NCBI GenBank assembly: GCA_025331445.1
Contig: JAIWNE010000189.1
Location: forward strand, 1 to 39,385
Length of the DNA stretch: 39,385 bases
Source: Blakeslea trispora
Taxonomy: Eukaryota; Mucoromycota; Mucoromycetes; Mucorales; Choanephoraceae
Direction of reading: 5' to 3'
How positions within the stretch are numbered: position 1 is the stretch's first letter; each line of letters opens with the position of its first letter. The notes under the pieces are model-generated. The model was not told the DNA's origin. It saw nothing but the letters and a program-made list of their open reading frames with translations, and did not search any database. Below are positions 20,919 through 32,343 of this stretch, piece by piece. Both the position numbers and the translations under genes were made by a program.

Positions 20919-23900
20919 TTAAACAAGATCTTCACCTCTCAACCTTGGCGTCAACTTTTCATAATATTTGGCATCAAGCCAGATAACAGCAAGCCTACTA
21001 GGGTCTCGGCTACATTTTACCAGTCCAACTACCTTGATTATGTCTTTTACATCGCAAACCATAACACCGTTAGCTGACAAGTTATCAGAATAGTCAACCG
21101 TAATGATACCATGGCCATTCATATCCGTTCGACGAAACACAGACAAGAGAGCCAAAAACGAGTGCTGGTGTTTTGCGTGTGTTGAAAGAAGGTAATAACT
21201 TGACCAACATACCAGAATCTTCTTCGACTATAGTTAAACATTTGTTAGAAGGTATTCGACTTTTACACAGATTGATTACTATATGTACCTGTTATATGAT
21301 TTGGCTTCAAACAAAACAAAGTAATTTGGCCGAGAGAGTTGAGACTGATAACGCTTGTACCATCTAGAGTGGACCACTACACTATCTTTCAGCATACGGG
21401 CAGCTAACACAACCTTAGGATGATTAGTCACAGATCCGGATTGACCCACACGATTATAAAATCGAAGTAATGCATCCAAAAATACATCCATGTCGATGTT
21501 GATGACTTGAGTTGACATATTCAGATACAAGGTCTCGAATTTCGCCCAAAGTTGGGGGTAAGTTCATCATTGCTTGGGTGATCCATATAATCATTAACTT
21601 CTATCTCTTCTCTTGTTGACAAGCGCTCATTTTGCAGTTTTCGGTTTAGGTCACGATAATAGTTGGCCCTGATTAATATGTTACTACTTTCAGGTACCGG
21701 CTTTGATGGTGATTTAATCAAGTTGGTGTACTTCTTGATGGTTCTTTCCAAAGATCGACAGGAATAATATCGCAAAGGGCCATGTTGTCGAATTAAATCA
21801 GCCACATGATAAACTGAAAAGTGGCAGTTCATAGTCCAAACCCGGTTGTTGAGTCGACCAGCAATGTTCTCTTCCAGCAGAAAATCACCCCATTTGAAAA
21901 AGAAGTTATTTCAATTACAATTCGTTAGAGTTCAGTATGATGATAATGTTGATGGTATAGAATTACCTTTCCATATTTTGCAATTCCTGTGGGCTGATTG
22001 ATCTCTGCAAACTAATGGAACATGCATTCACCAAGTACATCAAAGCGTTTCCAGTTCTGAAATACCTCAAATGAGGAATAACCATGGTTGGGACAGAATG
22101 CAAAAGAAAATGCTGCCAATCTACTGCTCTGTTAAAATGAGTACGACCGTCAAAGGAAAAATCAAAAATCGATGGATTAGTTTTGCGGCTTTCAGTTGTC
22201 CATGCACTCAAACAATCAATAAATTGTCTCTGCGTAAAGTGGCTGTTTACAGCGAAAGAGTATTCAGCAGGTCGTTTATCAAAAAACTTGGAATTAACAG
22301 AGGGGTCAAGCAAGTTGAAAATCATATGGCCTAATCCGTGGACCAGCATATGCAATTCGTCGCCAAAGAAAGAGAACGAGCCCAAAAAAGTTGGTAGACT
22401 AGTGATAAGGTTAGAGACACCTCGCATTCCACGCTCCTACAAGTAAAGAGTTAAGTCAATGAAGTTTTAGCCAAAGACAAAAAACTTACTGGATCACCTT
22501 CTATCAAGCTCTCAATCGTACGATTAGGTGCTACATCTGAAAAGTATTTGCCACGAGGCATACAAAGAGTTGGCTCATCGGCTTTTGCTCCACATATTCT
22601 ACAACCATATGTGCTTGTATGGCCTGAGAAGTCCATCAATTCAGCGATACCAGGTATGTCTCCAGTAAAGCCCAAAATTGCAGCATTACCATCAAATATC
22701 TCACGACCATCTTTCAACACTTTGAACCCACGACGATGAAGCTGGTTTACTTCGGCAATAACAGGTTGTAAGAAGGACACAAGATCATAAGGTTTTCCAG
22801 GACAGATCGCCACTTGTATCATGTTTTCTTCTCTGGTTCTAGAAAATAAACAATATTGTAAGTGAATGTATTTAAGGTATGGTTGAATCGCTTACCTAAA
22901 CTCTGGATGAATATTCATAATCAAGCAATTGATCATGGTTTGGTTTTTCTTAGGTGAATGTTTTAACTGAAAACCATCAACAAACAAAACAAGACACACA
23001 GTATTCTCATGGACGACGTTTGATTGTAGAAGACTTCGATAGGCATCACCTGAAAAAACATCACGATAGTGAGTATTGACGGCATCATCTTCAAAAAAGC
23101 TTCTACGATAGGCAAGCATCTCTTCGCGTGATGGGTCAGCAAAAAACTCTGTCAATTGCTTGGCAATTGATGTGTACGACAAAGTTGACACAGGCACCAA
23201 CGCAGATAGTGAGTCATCTGTTTCAGTGTCCAGTCTTTCGGTTAATGCTGCAACTTGCTCAGCATTAACATATCTAGGTGCACCACATGTTGGGTTTGGG
23301 CAATTCATTATATTCGGACGGCCAACTGGATACATGTAGCAGCCGTTACTGCAAACGTCGTGCTGAATAGTCAACTTGGAGCTTCTTTTTATGATACGCT
23401 TGTAAGTATCAGGAGACTTAAAAGCTCTTGCGTTCAACGAATCTAAATCAAGTAAAAGAAGCGAGTAAGTATGGGAATTGTAATTCATTCAAGTAATTGC
23501 TACCTTGATGAGTGGCATATCTCAAGACATGCTTGTTCAAAAAGTTTACTAATTCTCTTTGACCTTGACGTGACATGTTGTATTTGTCTAAGAGTTGCAT
23601 CATTTGCATGCCAATAACATCGAATTGGTCAAGGGTTGATTCTTCAATCCATTCAAGAACGATGGGATCATTATCATCTGTGTTCATTAAAGGTAAAAAA
23701 TTGCAAACTATTCTAAATAGAGTAGGTACCACATACTTGATTCCATTTCATCATCCATGTCAGATGAGACAGGAGAACCGGTTTCAACATCTGGCATATC
23801 AACATCTGCCACCGCGTTTTGCTCAGCATATCTTTGAGCCTCACGTTCACCAAATTCGATTGTACATTGACCAACATGATTTTGCATTTCATCATTGTTG

Positions 23901-23941
23901 ATAAATCGTTGTTGACAACATGGACATTCGACTGATACCAT
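20919..23941 (-). pseudogene. Tnp2-like (CACTA/EnSpm) transposase, 3' half broken
   Basis: Exons 23941-23737, 23677-23504, 23442-22896, 22838-22490 and 22436-21967 join in frame with clean GT-AG introns to about 581 residues. In order: a zinc-finger-like N-terminus (CPCCQQRF...HVGQC); CSNGCYMYP with a following cysteine pair; LFVDGF (probable first catalytic Asp); TGDIPG and STYGCRICGA (second conserved Asp and Cys-rich motif); then GDELHMLVHGLGHMI. This order is typical of Tnp2-type transposases of early-diverging fungi, which cut and paste CACTA-class DNA elements. The 3' part is recognisable (GPLRYYSCRSLERTIKKY; VVVHSRWYKRY; VCDVKDIIKVVGLVK) but damaged: no AG acceptor exists between the donor at 21966 and the next exon (~21920), a frameshift lies in a C-run near 21556, and another in a T-run near 21150. 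The element is probably no longer autonomous. Confidence 0.8.
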
Positions 23942-24674
23942 TTTGAGAGAAGTTTGTTAAAGTGGAAATATTATTTAGAGATTAGAATAAAGATGTTGAA
24001 GTTTGGAAAAAATAATCTGCCATATATATTTTACGTTATCCTTTATTCAAATAGTATATTTGTTATATTGGTTTCATGATAGCAAACAAAGGCATAAAGC
24101 TTTTTGCTTACAATTGGTAGTCAAAATGTTTGTTACATTTGTTTCTGAGGACGTTTAAATTAAAGAGTTAACCAACCAACATCATACAAATTAATCCATC
24201 TTTGAGATGTTCCATACAAACATCGATAGAAAGCATACTGAATAAATGGCTGTCTAAAATAGTGCTACAAATAAAGGACATTTATCTCAATGATCATAAA
24301 CTCTCGTAAAAGTAGGTTTAGTGATTTACAATCTACTTTGTTTTCGTTAAAACTTGAACAACCAATTTGAATTTCAAATTAGTATGAGACAAACATCTGT
24401 TGCATTATCTTTGACGAACAATATCTGAACAAATGTTCTAAACAATATTGGAAGCAAATGATTGCTTCATAATGTAATGCTGTTTATTGAATTCATCCAA
24501 TAACTAACAGTATATTATAGCAACAAAGTAATATCCACCCATCTAATCATTCCAGTTATCTAGATCAAACAGACAATGGCCAGCACATCCAGTTAGTGTG
24601 AGAACATCTATTGAGACACTGCCAGAATAAGGATTTCAAGATGCATAGAACAGAAAGTTCCAGTTGAAGATAAT
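23942..24674. other. 5' flank of the transposase, no gene seen
   Basis: AT-rich DNA with no coding-like frame. It should contain the transposase promoter; the terminal inverted repeat of the DNA transposon was not identified. Confidence 0.5.
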
Positions 24675-25117
24675 TGTGGTGATCTGAGCACATTTAAGTC
24701 TCAACAATGACAATAAAGTAACATGTAAACCAAATAAGTCATAAGGATAATAACATCAGACATAATGAAATTAATCCCTGTAAATCCTTACTAAATAAAG
24801 CATCTGAAGTAAAGTCAATAAGGTTCTCAATATACAGAATCCGACTCAATCACTCCATAACATCATTCATCTAATTAAGTCATATAAAGACAAGTAAATG
24901 ATGAGAGTGATGTAATCATATAGACTAAGTACACTAATTTAGTACAAGCTGTAAATAACTGTGACATGTATAAATAGTAGTTGTAGTGATAACTTATGAA
25001 ACTCTTCTTCCAATCTTAACAAGAAATAAAACACTACAAACATTCTCAAAGTACTTTCTTTGTCTCACTCTATTCTTCTTTAACACGTTTATATCACTAC
25101 AACCCTAAAACACCACA
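24675..25117 (+). mobile_element. Complete solo LTR with 5-bp target duplication ATAAT
   Basis: The element starts TGTGGTGATCTG and ends AAAACACCACA, so its termini are a perfect 7-bp inverted repeat (TGTGGTG/CACCACA) with the canonical TG...CA. It is flanked by ATAAT on both sides (24670-24674 and 25118-25122), a 5-bp target duplication. Inside, TATAAATA at 24969-24976 and AATAAA at 25025-25030 are placed as in a retrotransposon promoter and polyadenylation signal, which fixes the orientation as plus. There is no coding sequence; the internal part was lost by LTR-LTR recombination. Confidence 0.85.
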
Positions 25118-25541
25118 ATAATTTTTTTTACAACTGAAAGTGTTAGGATGCTTTCGTTTCTTTATTACTAACTTGACATACCTGCCGAAATGCTTAGATG
25201 TATGAGACATCGATTTTCAGAGTCTATTTGCTATTTTATTCAAGCTAACCTATCGAGTTGACCCTATTCTAAAAAAAATGTAAGCACTGACATAGATATA
25301 CTTTAAATGTAAAAGCGCATTTAGGAGTATAATACCCCTTTTTATGGTCAGATGCATTGTCACATAAATTAATAACGCTATTCTCTATTGGCATATATCC
25401 TAAAGAATAGAAGAAACTGACATCTACATTTCTAACATAAAGCTACTTACATTTATTTAAATAAAGACGATTTGAAATGATTTGGAAGCTGATTTTCTTT
25501 GTCTTATCGAATTTTACCTACATATCCGTCCATTTTTAACT
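25118..25541. other. Presumed promoter region of gene E
   Basis: AT-rich 420-base stretch between the solo LTR and the start of gene E. TTTAAATAAA near 25456-25465 is TATA-like and about 80 bases upstream of the ATG. The region is shared by divergent transcription with the transposase only if the LTR inserted later. Confidence 0.4.
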
Positions 25542-26409
25542 ATGCCATCTAACAGAGAAATCAGTGCTATCCTTGAGTTCTGCCGTCAAACCTCTGACAA
25601 TGTCATCATTTTGAAGAATGAACTCGCTTCTGTCAAACAAGAGATGACAGAAATGAAACAAATGATGATTGCTAACAACAATACTGGACGAAGCCTCAGT
25701 AACGGTAAATTGATTTAAATGATGTAACTTTATATTTTTCTCTTTAACCTGTTTGATATAAAACTTAGTCAAACAAAACAGTTTCTCAATTTACCAAGAT
25801 GATGATGAAGCTCCCACTGCTCCATCAATTCAATGTCCATTACCATCTCAGTTAGATAATGACAAACCAGTGTTTGATCAAAGGATTAAGCATTTTATAG
25901 AAAGCTGGTTGAAGGATGCTGTTGTTATCAGCCCTGACGATAACAGCAATGTTGTCGATGCAAAATTGGCCAAGTTAAATTCGTATAAGGAGATGATTGT
26001 CTCTTTGGGGTCTGTAGCCGTTGATATGATGACTAAAGATTTGGATTTGAGTGATGTGAACTGGCCAGCTATACCCTATCAGAATCTCCCTAAAGTTCAA
26101 AAAGAAAAGGCTAATCACTTCCTCCGGTCATTGTATAAAACAAAAAACATTCCTGCAGATCTTTGCATTAACTCATGGCTGAAGGAAGAGATGTTAAAGC
26201 ATTTCTATCATTCAAAGAGACAGTCTAGAAGAAAGAGGGTAATTTGATGTGATCCTTCTCAATCATTTTTACAGACATTACTTTAGGATATTCGACAGGC
26301 TGCATCTTCGATTGATTTGGAAGAAATTCTAAATGCTGAGGGTTCGTTTAATAGCATGATGAGCTATGAGAATGAAGCCAGCATAAGCCGATCTCCAAAA
26401 AGAAGGTAG
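25542..26409 (+). CDS. Unknown three-exon protein (gene E)
   Basis: Not recognised. Exons are 25542-25704, 25769-26238 and 26287-26409; donors GTAAAT and GTAATT, acceptors ACTTAG and CTTTAG; the joined frame is 251 residues. Residues about 1-50 form a heptad-like helix (ILKNELASVKQEMTEMKQMM), a probable coiled coil for dimerisation. Then comes an acidic Pro-rich linker, a helical domain with FIESWLKDAVVISPDDNS, a segment NWPAIPYQNLPKVQKEKAN followed by IPADLCINSWLKEEMLKHFY, and a basic patch SKRQSRRKR that may contact DNA; the tail ends SISRSPKRR. An earlier acceptor (TTTACAG, 26274) would end the protein soon after exon 2, and a further donor (AAGGTAGTG, 26404) could add an exon starting at 26462. 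It lies head-to-head with the transposase and could be its accessory DNA-binding protein or a neighbour; the sequence does not decide. Confidence 0.7.
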
Positions 26410-26479
26410 TGTATAGAAAGCTTTTGATGCTTGAATTTTTTTTGTTTAATACTTATGGTTAGACATCTGGATAATCGAG

Positions 26480-26700
26480 CTGATTCTGATTTGGCTTCCC
26501 TTTTGTCTTTTGTTTCTCTCGCTTTTCCTGTCCTTCGCTTTTTTTTTGTTTTTTCACTTTTTCTTTTTCTCTCTTCTCTTTCTCGTCTTTTCCAATCTTT
26601 CCTTTTTTTTTGTTCGCTCTCTTTTCTTCTTTTTCTGCATAGTTTTTTTTTGTCACATTTTTTTATATATCTTTTTTTTCTCTTGATTTTCTTTCAACTT
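26480..26700 (+). repeat. Pyrimidine-rich low-complexity tract
   Basis: About 220 bases made almost wholly of T and C in short runs, with few purines. The open frames across it on both strands (Phe/Leu/Ser on plus, Lys/Glu on minus) are products of this composition and are not called as genes. It starts shortly after gene E and is followed by AATAAA near 26704, so it may be in the 3' UTR of E. Confidence 0.75.
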
Positions 26701-29700
26701 TAATAAATAATGGGTAGGGTGGTTGGCACAAAATATCTCGTTAGTGGCATGTTGAACTATGATCTCAGACTTCTTTTTAAATGCAAATCATGATCTAATG
26801 AATGAAATATCTAATCTTGTATAATAACACGATAAAACAACTCTACCTATTGATCAATGGTATTTTTTGACCAATTTTATATCTGTGATATATTCACTAT
26901 TAATAACAATAAAAAGTCAATCAGACCAAAAAAAGATGTTTTATTCAGATATATGTTTTCTGTCTCTATTTATACTATGGGAAATACTGGTATGATAACT
27001 GAGTAACTTGAGCACAATGTATACATTGCCTGTAACCTGGATACATTGTATCCAGTGTTTGTACCGTTTGAACGCAACAGCCTGAGAATTCCATATATAG
27101 AAATAGACTGGTCACAATAAGCCTAATCTGATCTTTACTTTATTTTATTGCTCTGAAAGAGGCCGTTGTATGCAATAATATCGTTTAACTCTTGATTCTA
27201 TTGTATACCACCTAAAGCATAGCAGTTTATCATCTAATGCTCATCTCTTTAATTTAATGGCTTACCTTTTTTATTGATATCTTTAGGAAATTGGCCAATC
27301 ACATTCAAGTATTCCAACTTTTATCATTTTAATAACCGCTCCCTAGGGTAGCCGTACACGCTTTTTATTTATTTCCTCTTTTTTCTTAAACCTTTTCCGA
27401 GATGGCCTTCCATCTCACTTGCTCATGTAAGTCTGAGATGTCGACATGCACAACAGATGAGTAGTAAGAAAGTTAACAAGTACTCATAGGAGTCAACCAG
27501 TTCGCCTATAACAATCCTTTTTTTCATAGTTCAGAATGTATCTGAAGTATGCATTATAGCCGTTATACTCTTCTTACCCTTTAACGTGCTAAGCTCATCT
27601 TTTCACTCCACTTCTTTCTCGGCTATCCAGTATACAGAGTTTCGTGGGTCTTTTCTCAAAAAACTAAAAGAATTTGTTTTTTTACAGAACATTTCTCAAC
27701 GCGAATCAAAGATCACGACAGTTTCATTGATTAAATGATGTGCTATATAGAGGTAAAGTATCAGACTCCACATCTTACTTTGGATATCTAATTTGCATGA
27801 TTGTAACAATTCATAGAAAAAGAAGTGTTATACAATCAGTTGAAAAAAATTATAAAGAAAATCAGATCATTCATCAACTGGTAAATCAAACAAATCAACA
27901 ACAAATGTGAATGATTATGATATGTCCAGTCAACCGAAAGATGTTATATGAAGTTATAATATTCATCATGATGATTTCATGGTAGACTATACAGTATATA
28001 TGTAAGTTATTGAAAATCATAATTCGCATATTATTCACTTGAAGACCACTCATCGAATGCCTTGATAGACTTAATGCATCTCATTTTGATTTTTTATGGA
28101 CGGTTGGCTTAGATTGAACTGTTGTAATATGGCCTGAGTAATTTGCTAATTAGGGTATGTTGACATCCCCATACGTAGAAAGTAATATCGTCGCTGATAG
28201 CTTTATCCTTAAAGATAGTTATCGCAATCAGTCTTGTCATTATGTTAAGAAAGGTTGCTTCCATTTATTGTTATATGTATACATCAGTTAAATTATCCTC
28301 TTCACAACGGGTTGCTATGGATATCATTACTTCGATTGTTCTTATTTCAAAGAGAGTGTACCAGACCTTTTCAGCAGTATATGGCTTCAGCATTTTGATT
28401 TCATTAACATCAACATGTATCATCATTAGATTGGATATTATGCCATTTCATACATTTTTATTTCAAAAGACTGTCAGTATGTATTGATTACCGGACAACA
28501 AAGAACAACATTTACATGCTTTCTGGACTGCAAATGACAATCATCACTGGCATGAAATGATGATCTTGCAACAAGTTATAAAGCAAACGGGATTAATGCA
28601 TTGCAAGACACAATACTATGTTTATAGCTGGAAGGTATTGGTGAAGAAGAGGGCTTCTTGGTGACAAGAAATGGCCGCTATGTTATATTGAGATCGTTCA
28701 TCATGTTGATGTGTATTGATACCCGAAATACTAGCTATATATCGATTCAATTCAAACCTTTTTGTGAATGAGATATAGGAATCTGTTTCTTTTCTACTTA
28801 TGAGCGGTTTCTTTTTTTTTCAAGTATATACTTTTTACAAGCTAATATTATCCCAGTGAGTTCTTAATATGCAAATGTAAGTCAAAGCATATGAAATCCA
28901 TCCATCATGAAAGTAAAGTCTTTGTTAAATTTAATGATAATGCCTTTTTTTCCTATTCTTCTACTGTAAATAACTTTTTGGCTATATCTCATTCTTTTAG
29001 CTGGATAATTGAATTCATCACTATGATAGACACTATTTTATTCTTGGTTGAAGCATATGATGCAAAGAGAGGATGTAAACCAAATCGTCAACATTTACCT
29101 TTTTTTTAGAATGGAAATTCAATGATCTGATTGGCCAGTCTTTAGATGGTTCCAGATCTTTTCTCTCTTTACCTATATTAAGATAGCTTACATACTTTAA
29201 AAGTAAATTGTCCCCCAAAATATCGTGTTATCTATGGGGGTGACATTACTCTCTCTTTTTTTTGTTCCCTTTTCTTTCGTCTACTTTTTTTTTTTTTACT
29301 TTTTTTAGGTTCACTCTATTGATTACTACACCCTTTTTTTCCTGAATCTCGACAGTTTTTTCTTCTAGTCTAAGGTGATTTACTTCAGTCATTCAACATG
29401 ATCACTAACTTATCCATTCTTTTATTTATATAGAAAGCAGCTTATTTTTAGGGTTGTTTACGATCGATTCGGTCCGCTTATGTCTTCACCATACGGCCAC
29501 TCATCTTACTAACACAAAAAGGACAATCGCAGTTATTCAAACACGGTATCAAACCATATTAAACAAATCATTCATTGCACTATTCTCTAACTTATCAATG
29601 ATCATAGGATTTATCTTAGATGAGAAACTTTTAAACACGCTTGGTATGGAGCCAAGGTAAGCAACTGGAGGCTATTATATATAGATTTGTAATCTGATAG

Positions 29701-31696
29701 TTCATGACAATGGATATTTTATTAGACACACTGTTAAGTGATGATTTTGTAATGAATCTTTATGTATGTTTGAAGTAGGTTAAGGTAAATCATCATTATC
29801 CATAATTAATACTTAACTCACATGTATACCTTTAGAAAAAAAAGTCATCATCATAGCTGATTGAATAAGGCAACACATACAATCTACATCTTCGGCTTGG
29901 AATAGCAGTCTTTTTTCATCAGATTTCATTAAAGACAATACCTTTACTATCCAAATAACAATACCTGGCCGAATTACATCCGATTTATTCGATACCAATA
30001 CTATCAATAACAAAATACAATTCAAAGGTAAAGCTACCAGTAGGAGTTATCAGTTTGAGTCGAAACGAAACACCAACATCATCAACATCTTTTGTAATAA
30101 ATTTAAACCTATTTACATATCAACAGCAAACAATTTAGATGATCAAAGGTTCTTCAGAGAGTATTGGATTATTTGAGAGCTAATCATTTATGCTGTGGAT
30201 TGCATCGTGAGCTAGTTGGATTTTTTAACCAAATGGGAAATGAAGACATATCATAATGGATCAATCTAGAAAAGCGAATTTTGGTTTATTGTTAGCATGA
30301 TTAAAAATGGTGATGGTTGTTGATGATATACTATTTTGATGAATATGTGCAATCATTGATGGTCTTTATATAAAAATTGAATGGATCACTCTTTTAAAGT
30401 CTACAATCAATCTCTCATTCCTTTCCACTGACTTCTCAACAAGTGATTCTATTTCACCATTAAGTCCAATATCTATTTCAAAGGCTTTGTAACTGTTTGT
30501 TTATACTGTTGATTCGCTTAGTCTCAAGATTGAATTCTAATATATGACACCAACAGTTCTTAAAAAAGACTATCAAACATTTCATCCTTATTTAGTGAGA
30601 GTCCTTAGCTGAAGATAAAATAGCGATTTGATAGGAATTGGAATCAGTTCTCTTTTTATTTTATTTTTTCCTTTTGACTACCTTTCAGTTTACATATATT
30701 CTTTCTTCCTTTTCAGACGTTCTCTAACTTGCCATTTCTAGTCTCACACCTGTATCAGACTTTTCCATCTTATTTATGCTTCATTTTCGCCCATGAATGG
30801 CAACTTGACTTAGTCATCCTATATAATCTCACTTTATATAGAGATGATAGTAGTTTTTTTTATTTATTTAGCTGCTGGAATGTCTGTTATTATTTTACCA
30901 AATATTATTTGCCTTAGGACACTTACAGCAAATGAAGTCCTTCTCCATGTGCTCATGTTGCTTCGGTGATGGTGATGAGAGATCTCAAGATCGACATTCA
31001 GCCACGATCGTAACTTTTTTGTACCACTTTTAGAAATTAAAATAAAAGCAACACCTTCTTCAACCTTATTATTTATTTTACTACCTTTTATATACTTCTT
31101 TAGCTTTCCACACCTTGTTGTGATTACACAAAAAATTAAAATTGGCTCCTTAACCTTTGGCTGTATAAATTTAATGGCCTATGCTTCTTTTTCTTCTCTT
31201 TTAGCCTGCCACCTTTTCCTTATGAAATATCTGACTTAATCTCAAGAAATTACCTTCCTTTCACTTCTTCTTTACGTTTAAATAAATTTGCATACATCTC
31301 TCATTTTTTTACACAGATTGTTTCACCTCACTTGGTCCTATCCCCCCATTTACCATTTTTGTACATATTTTCTGCATAAAATCTGAAATCAATCCCCCCA
31401 TCTTATTATCGCTTCATTTTACTGCTATTTTTTTTCTCTTTTAGTCAAATCTCTTTCCCACAATTATTTTTCTTAGTCTTTTTACTTATTTTATGGCCTT
31501 TGACATGTAAAAAAAACCGAGATCAACTCATCCCTCGGATCAGCTTCAAACTCGAAAACTAACCTCCCATTACCCTTATATCACACTTCGACAAAAAACC
31601 TTCCTTTCATCATTTATTCTCTCTGTATAGCTAACCTCTAAAAGCAAAGTGAGTCTGAACTCACTTATTTTATTCTAGAATCAAATGCTGAGTTTT
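26701..31696. other. 5-kb stretch without a supported gene
   Basis: AT-rich, with several poly-T runs (for example 29277-29300) and short hairpins (GAGATGG/CCATCTC near 27401-27418; AAGTGAGT/ACTCACTT at 31647-31666). Open frames are all under 85 codons and have no coding character. The sequence 26990-27130, with a TATATA and a GTATACATTG cluster, has some look of an LTR, but termini and target duplication could not be found. 31320-31420 has two unusual CCCCCC-containing stretches in an otherwise T-rich region. Confidence 0.45.
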
Positions 31697-32092
31697 TTAA
31701 AACTCCTCTGGGCTGTGGTGATCCATAGAGGGGTACTTAGGACCTTGCTTGAGATTTTGTAGTTGGTACCACCACTTATCTTCCTGGTCTTGAAGATAAT
31801 ACCCACGGAAAGAGACGACGAACTCGCCCCAAGTCTTGCACTTGGATCCAACCACGTTGAACCAAGTTTCTGCCTTCCCAATCAAATGATCACCAGCCAC
31901 ATATAGGATCTCTTCATCAGCAAGCTTAGCAGAACCTTTCAAACGTTCCATACGTTTTAACCAAACAACGGCATCATCACCAGATCCATCAAATTCCCTT
32001 GGTTCATGTATGAACTTGGCTGCAGACCCAGCATTCTTATCAGGACGACCCATTTCTTCAGGCATGAAATATCTTTGATAGGGATAGAACAT
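31697..32092 (-). pseudogene. gag: Truncated gag of a Ty3/gypsy-type retrotransposon
   Basis: The frame from the ATG at 32092 encodes MFYPYQRYFMPEEM, then a typical retrotransposon Gag capsid segment: REFDGSGDDAVVWLKRMERL, DEEILYVAGDHLIGKAETWF and SFRGYYLQDQEDKWWYQLQN, 131 residues in all. In intact elements Gag continues for several hundred residues with zinc knuckles; here the reading frame ends at SPEEF and no pol follows, so the element was cut off. Directly 5' is a partial LTR (32123-32343). The frame itself is undamaged, which suggests loss by deletion and not slow decay. Confidence 0.8.
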
Positions 32093-32122
32093 GTTAACAA
32101 CTATCAGGTAGGCCGGACCACT

Positions 32123-32343
32123 TGACAAAATTATATCCCTTCTGTATGTTTACCTTTGATTCGAACAAGTGAAAGAAAATAAAGAACAAACAAAAGTAAT
32201 GAAATAGAAGACTGTAAGAACTATTACACACAGGGAGAGATACAATAATAATGATACGGAATTAACTAGGCACTTGTAAGCTTCGAAGACAGAATTCGAA
32301 AGTATAGTTGTGAACAAAATTAATGTATCAAAAGAGAGATAAA
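32123..32343 (-). mobile_element. 5' LTR (3' part) of the truncated retroelement
   Basis: This sequence, read on the minus strand, matches 16767-16984 and ends TTTTGTCA just before the gag leader, so it is the 3' part of the element's 5' LTR. TGGTCC starts two bases after the LTR end, where a primer binding site normally begins, but I could not assign a tRNA. At its other side the match to the first copy stops at 32343, so the LTR is itself truncated or the copies differ there. Confidence 0.7.

Noticed and set aside
26431..26703. Phe/Leu/Ser-rich plus-strand frame and Lys/Glu-rich minus-strand frame
   Set aside because: Low-complexity pyrimidine tract; composition alone gives both frames. 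A short extra exon of gene E starting at 26462 remains possible but unsupported.
26990..27180. LTR-like stretch with TATATA and short repeats of GTATACATTG
   Set aside because: No TG...CA termini with a target duplication could be found, so it is not called.
20919..28000. Terminal inverted repeats (CACTA...TAGTG) bounding the transposase element
   Set aside because: Several single CACTA or TAGTG words occur but none extends into a matched pair of termini with a target duplication.
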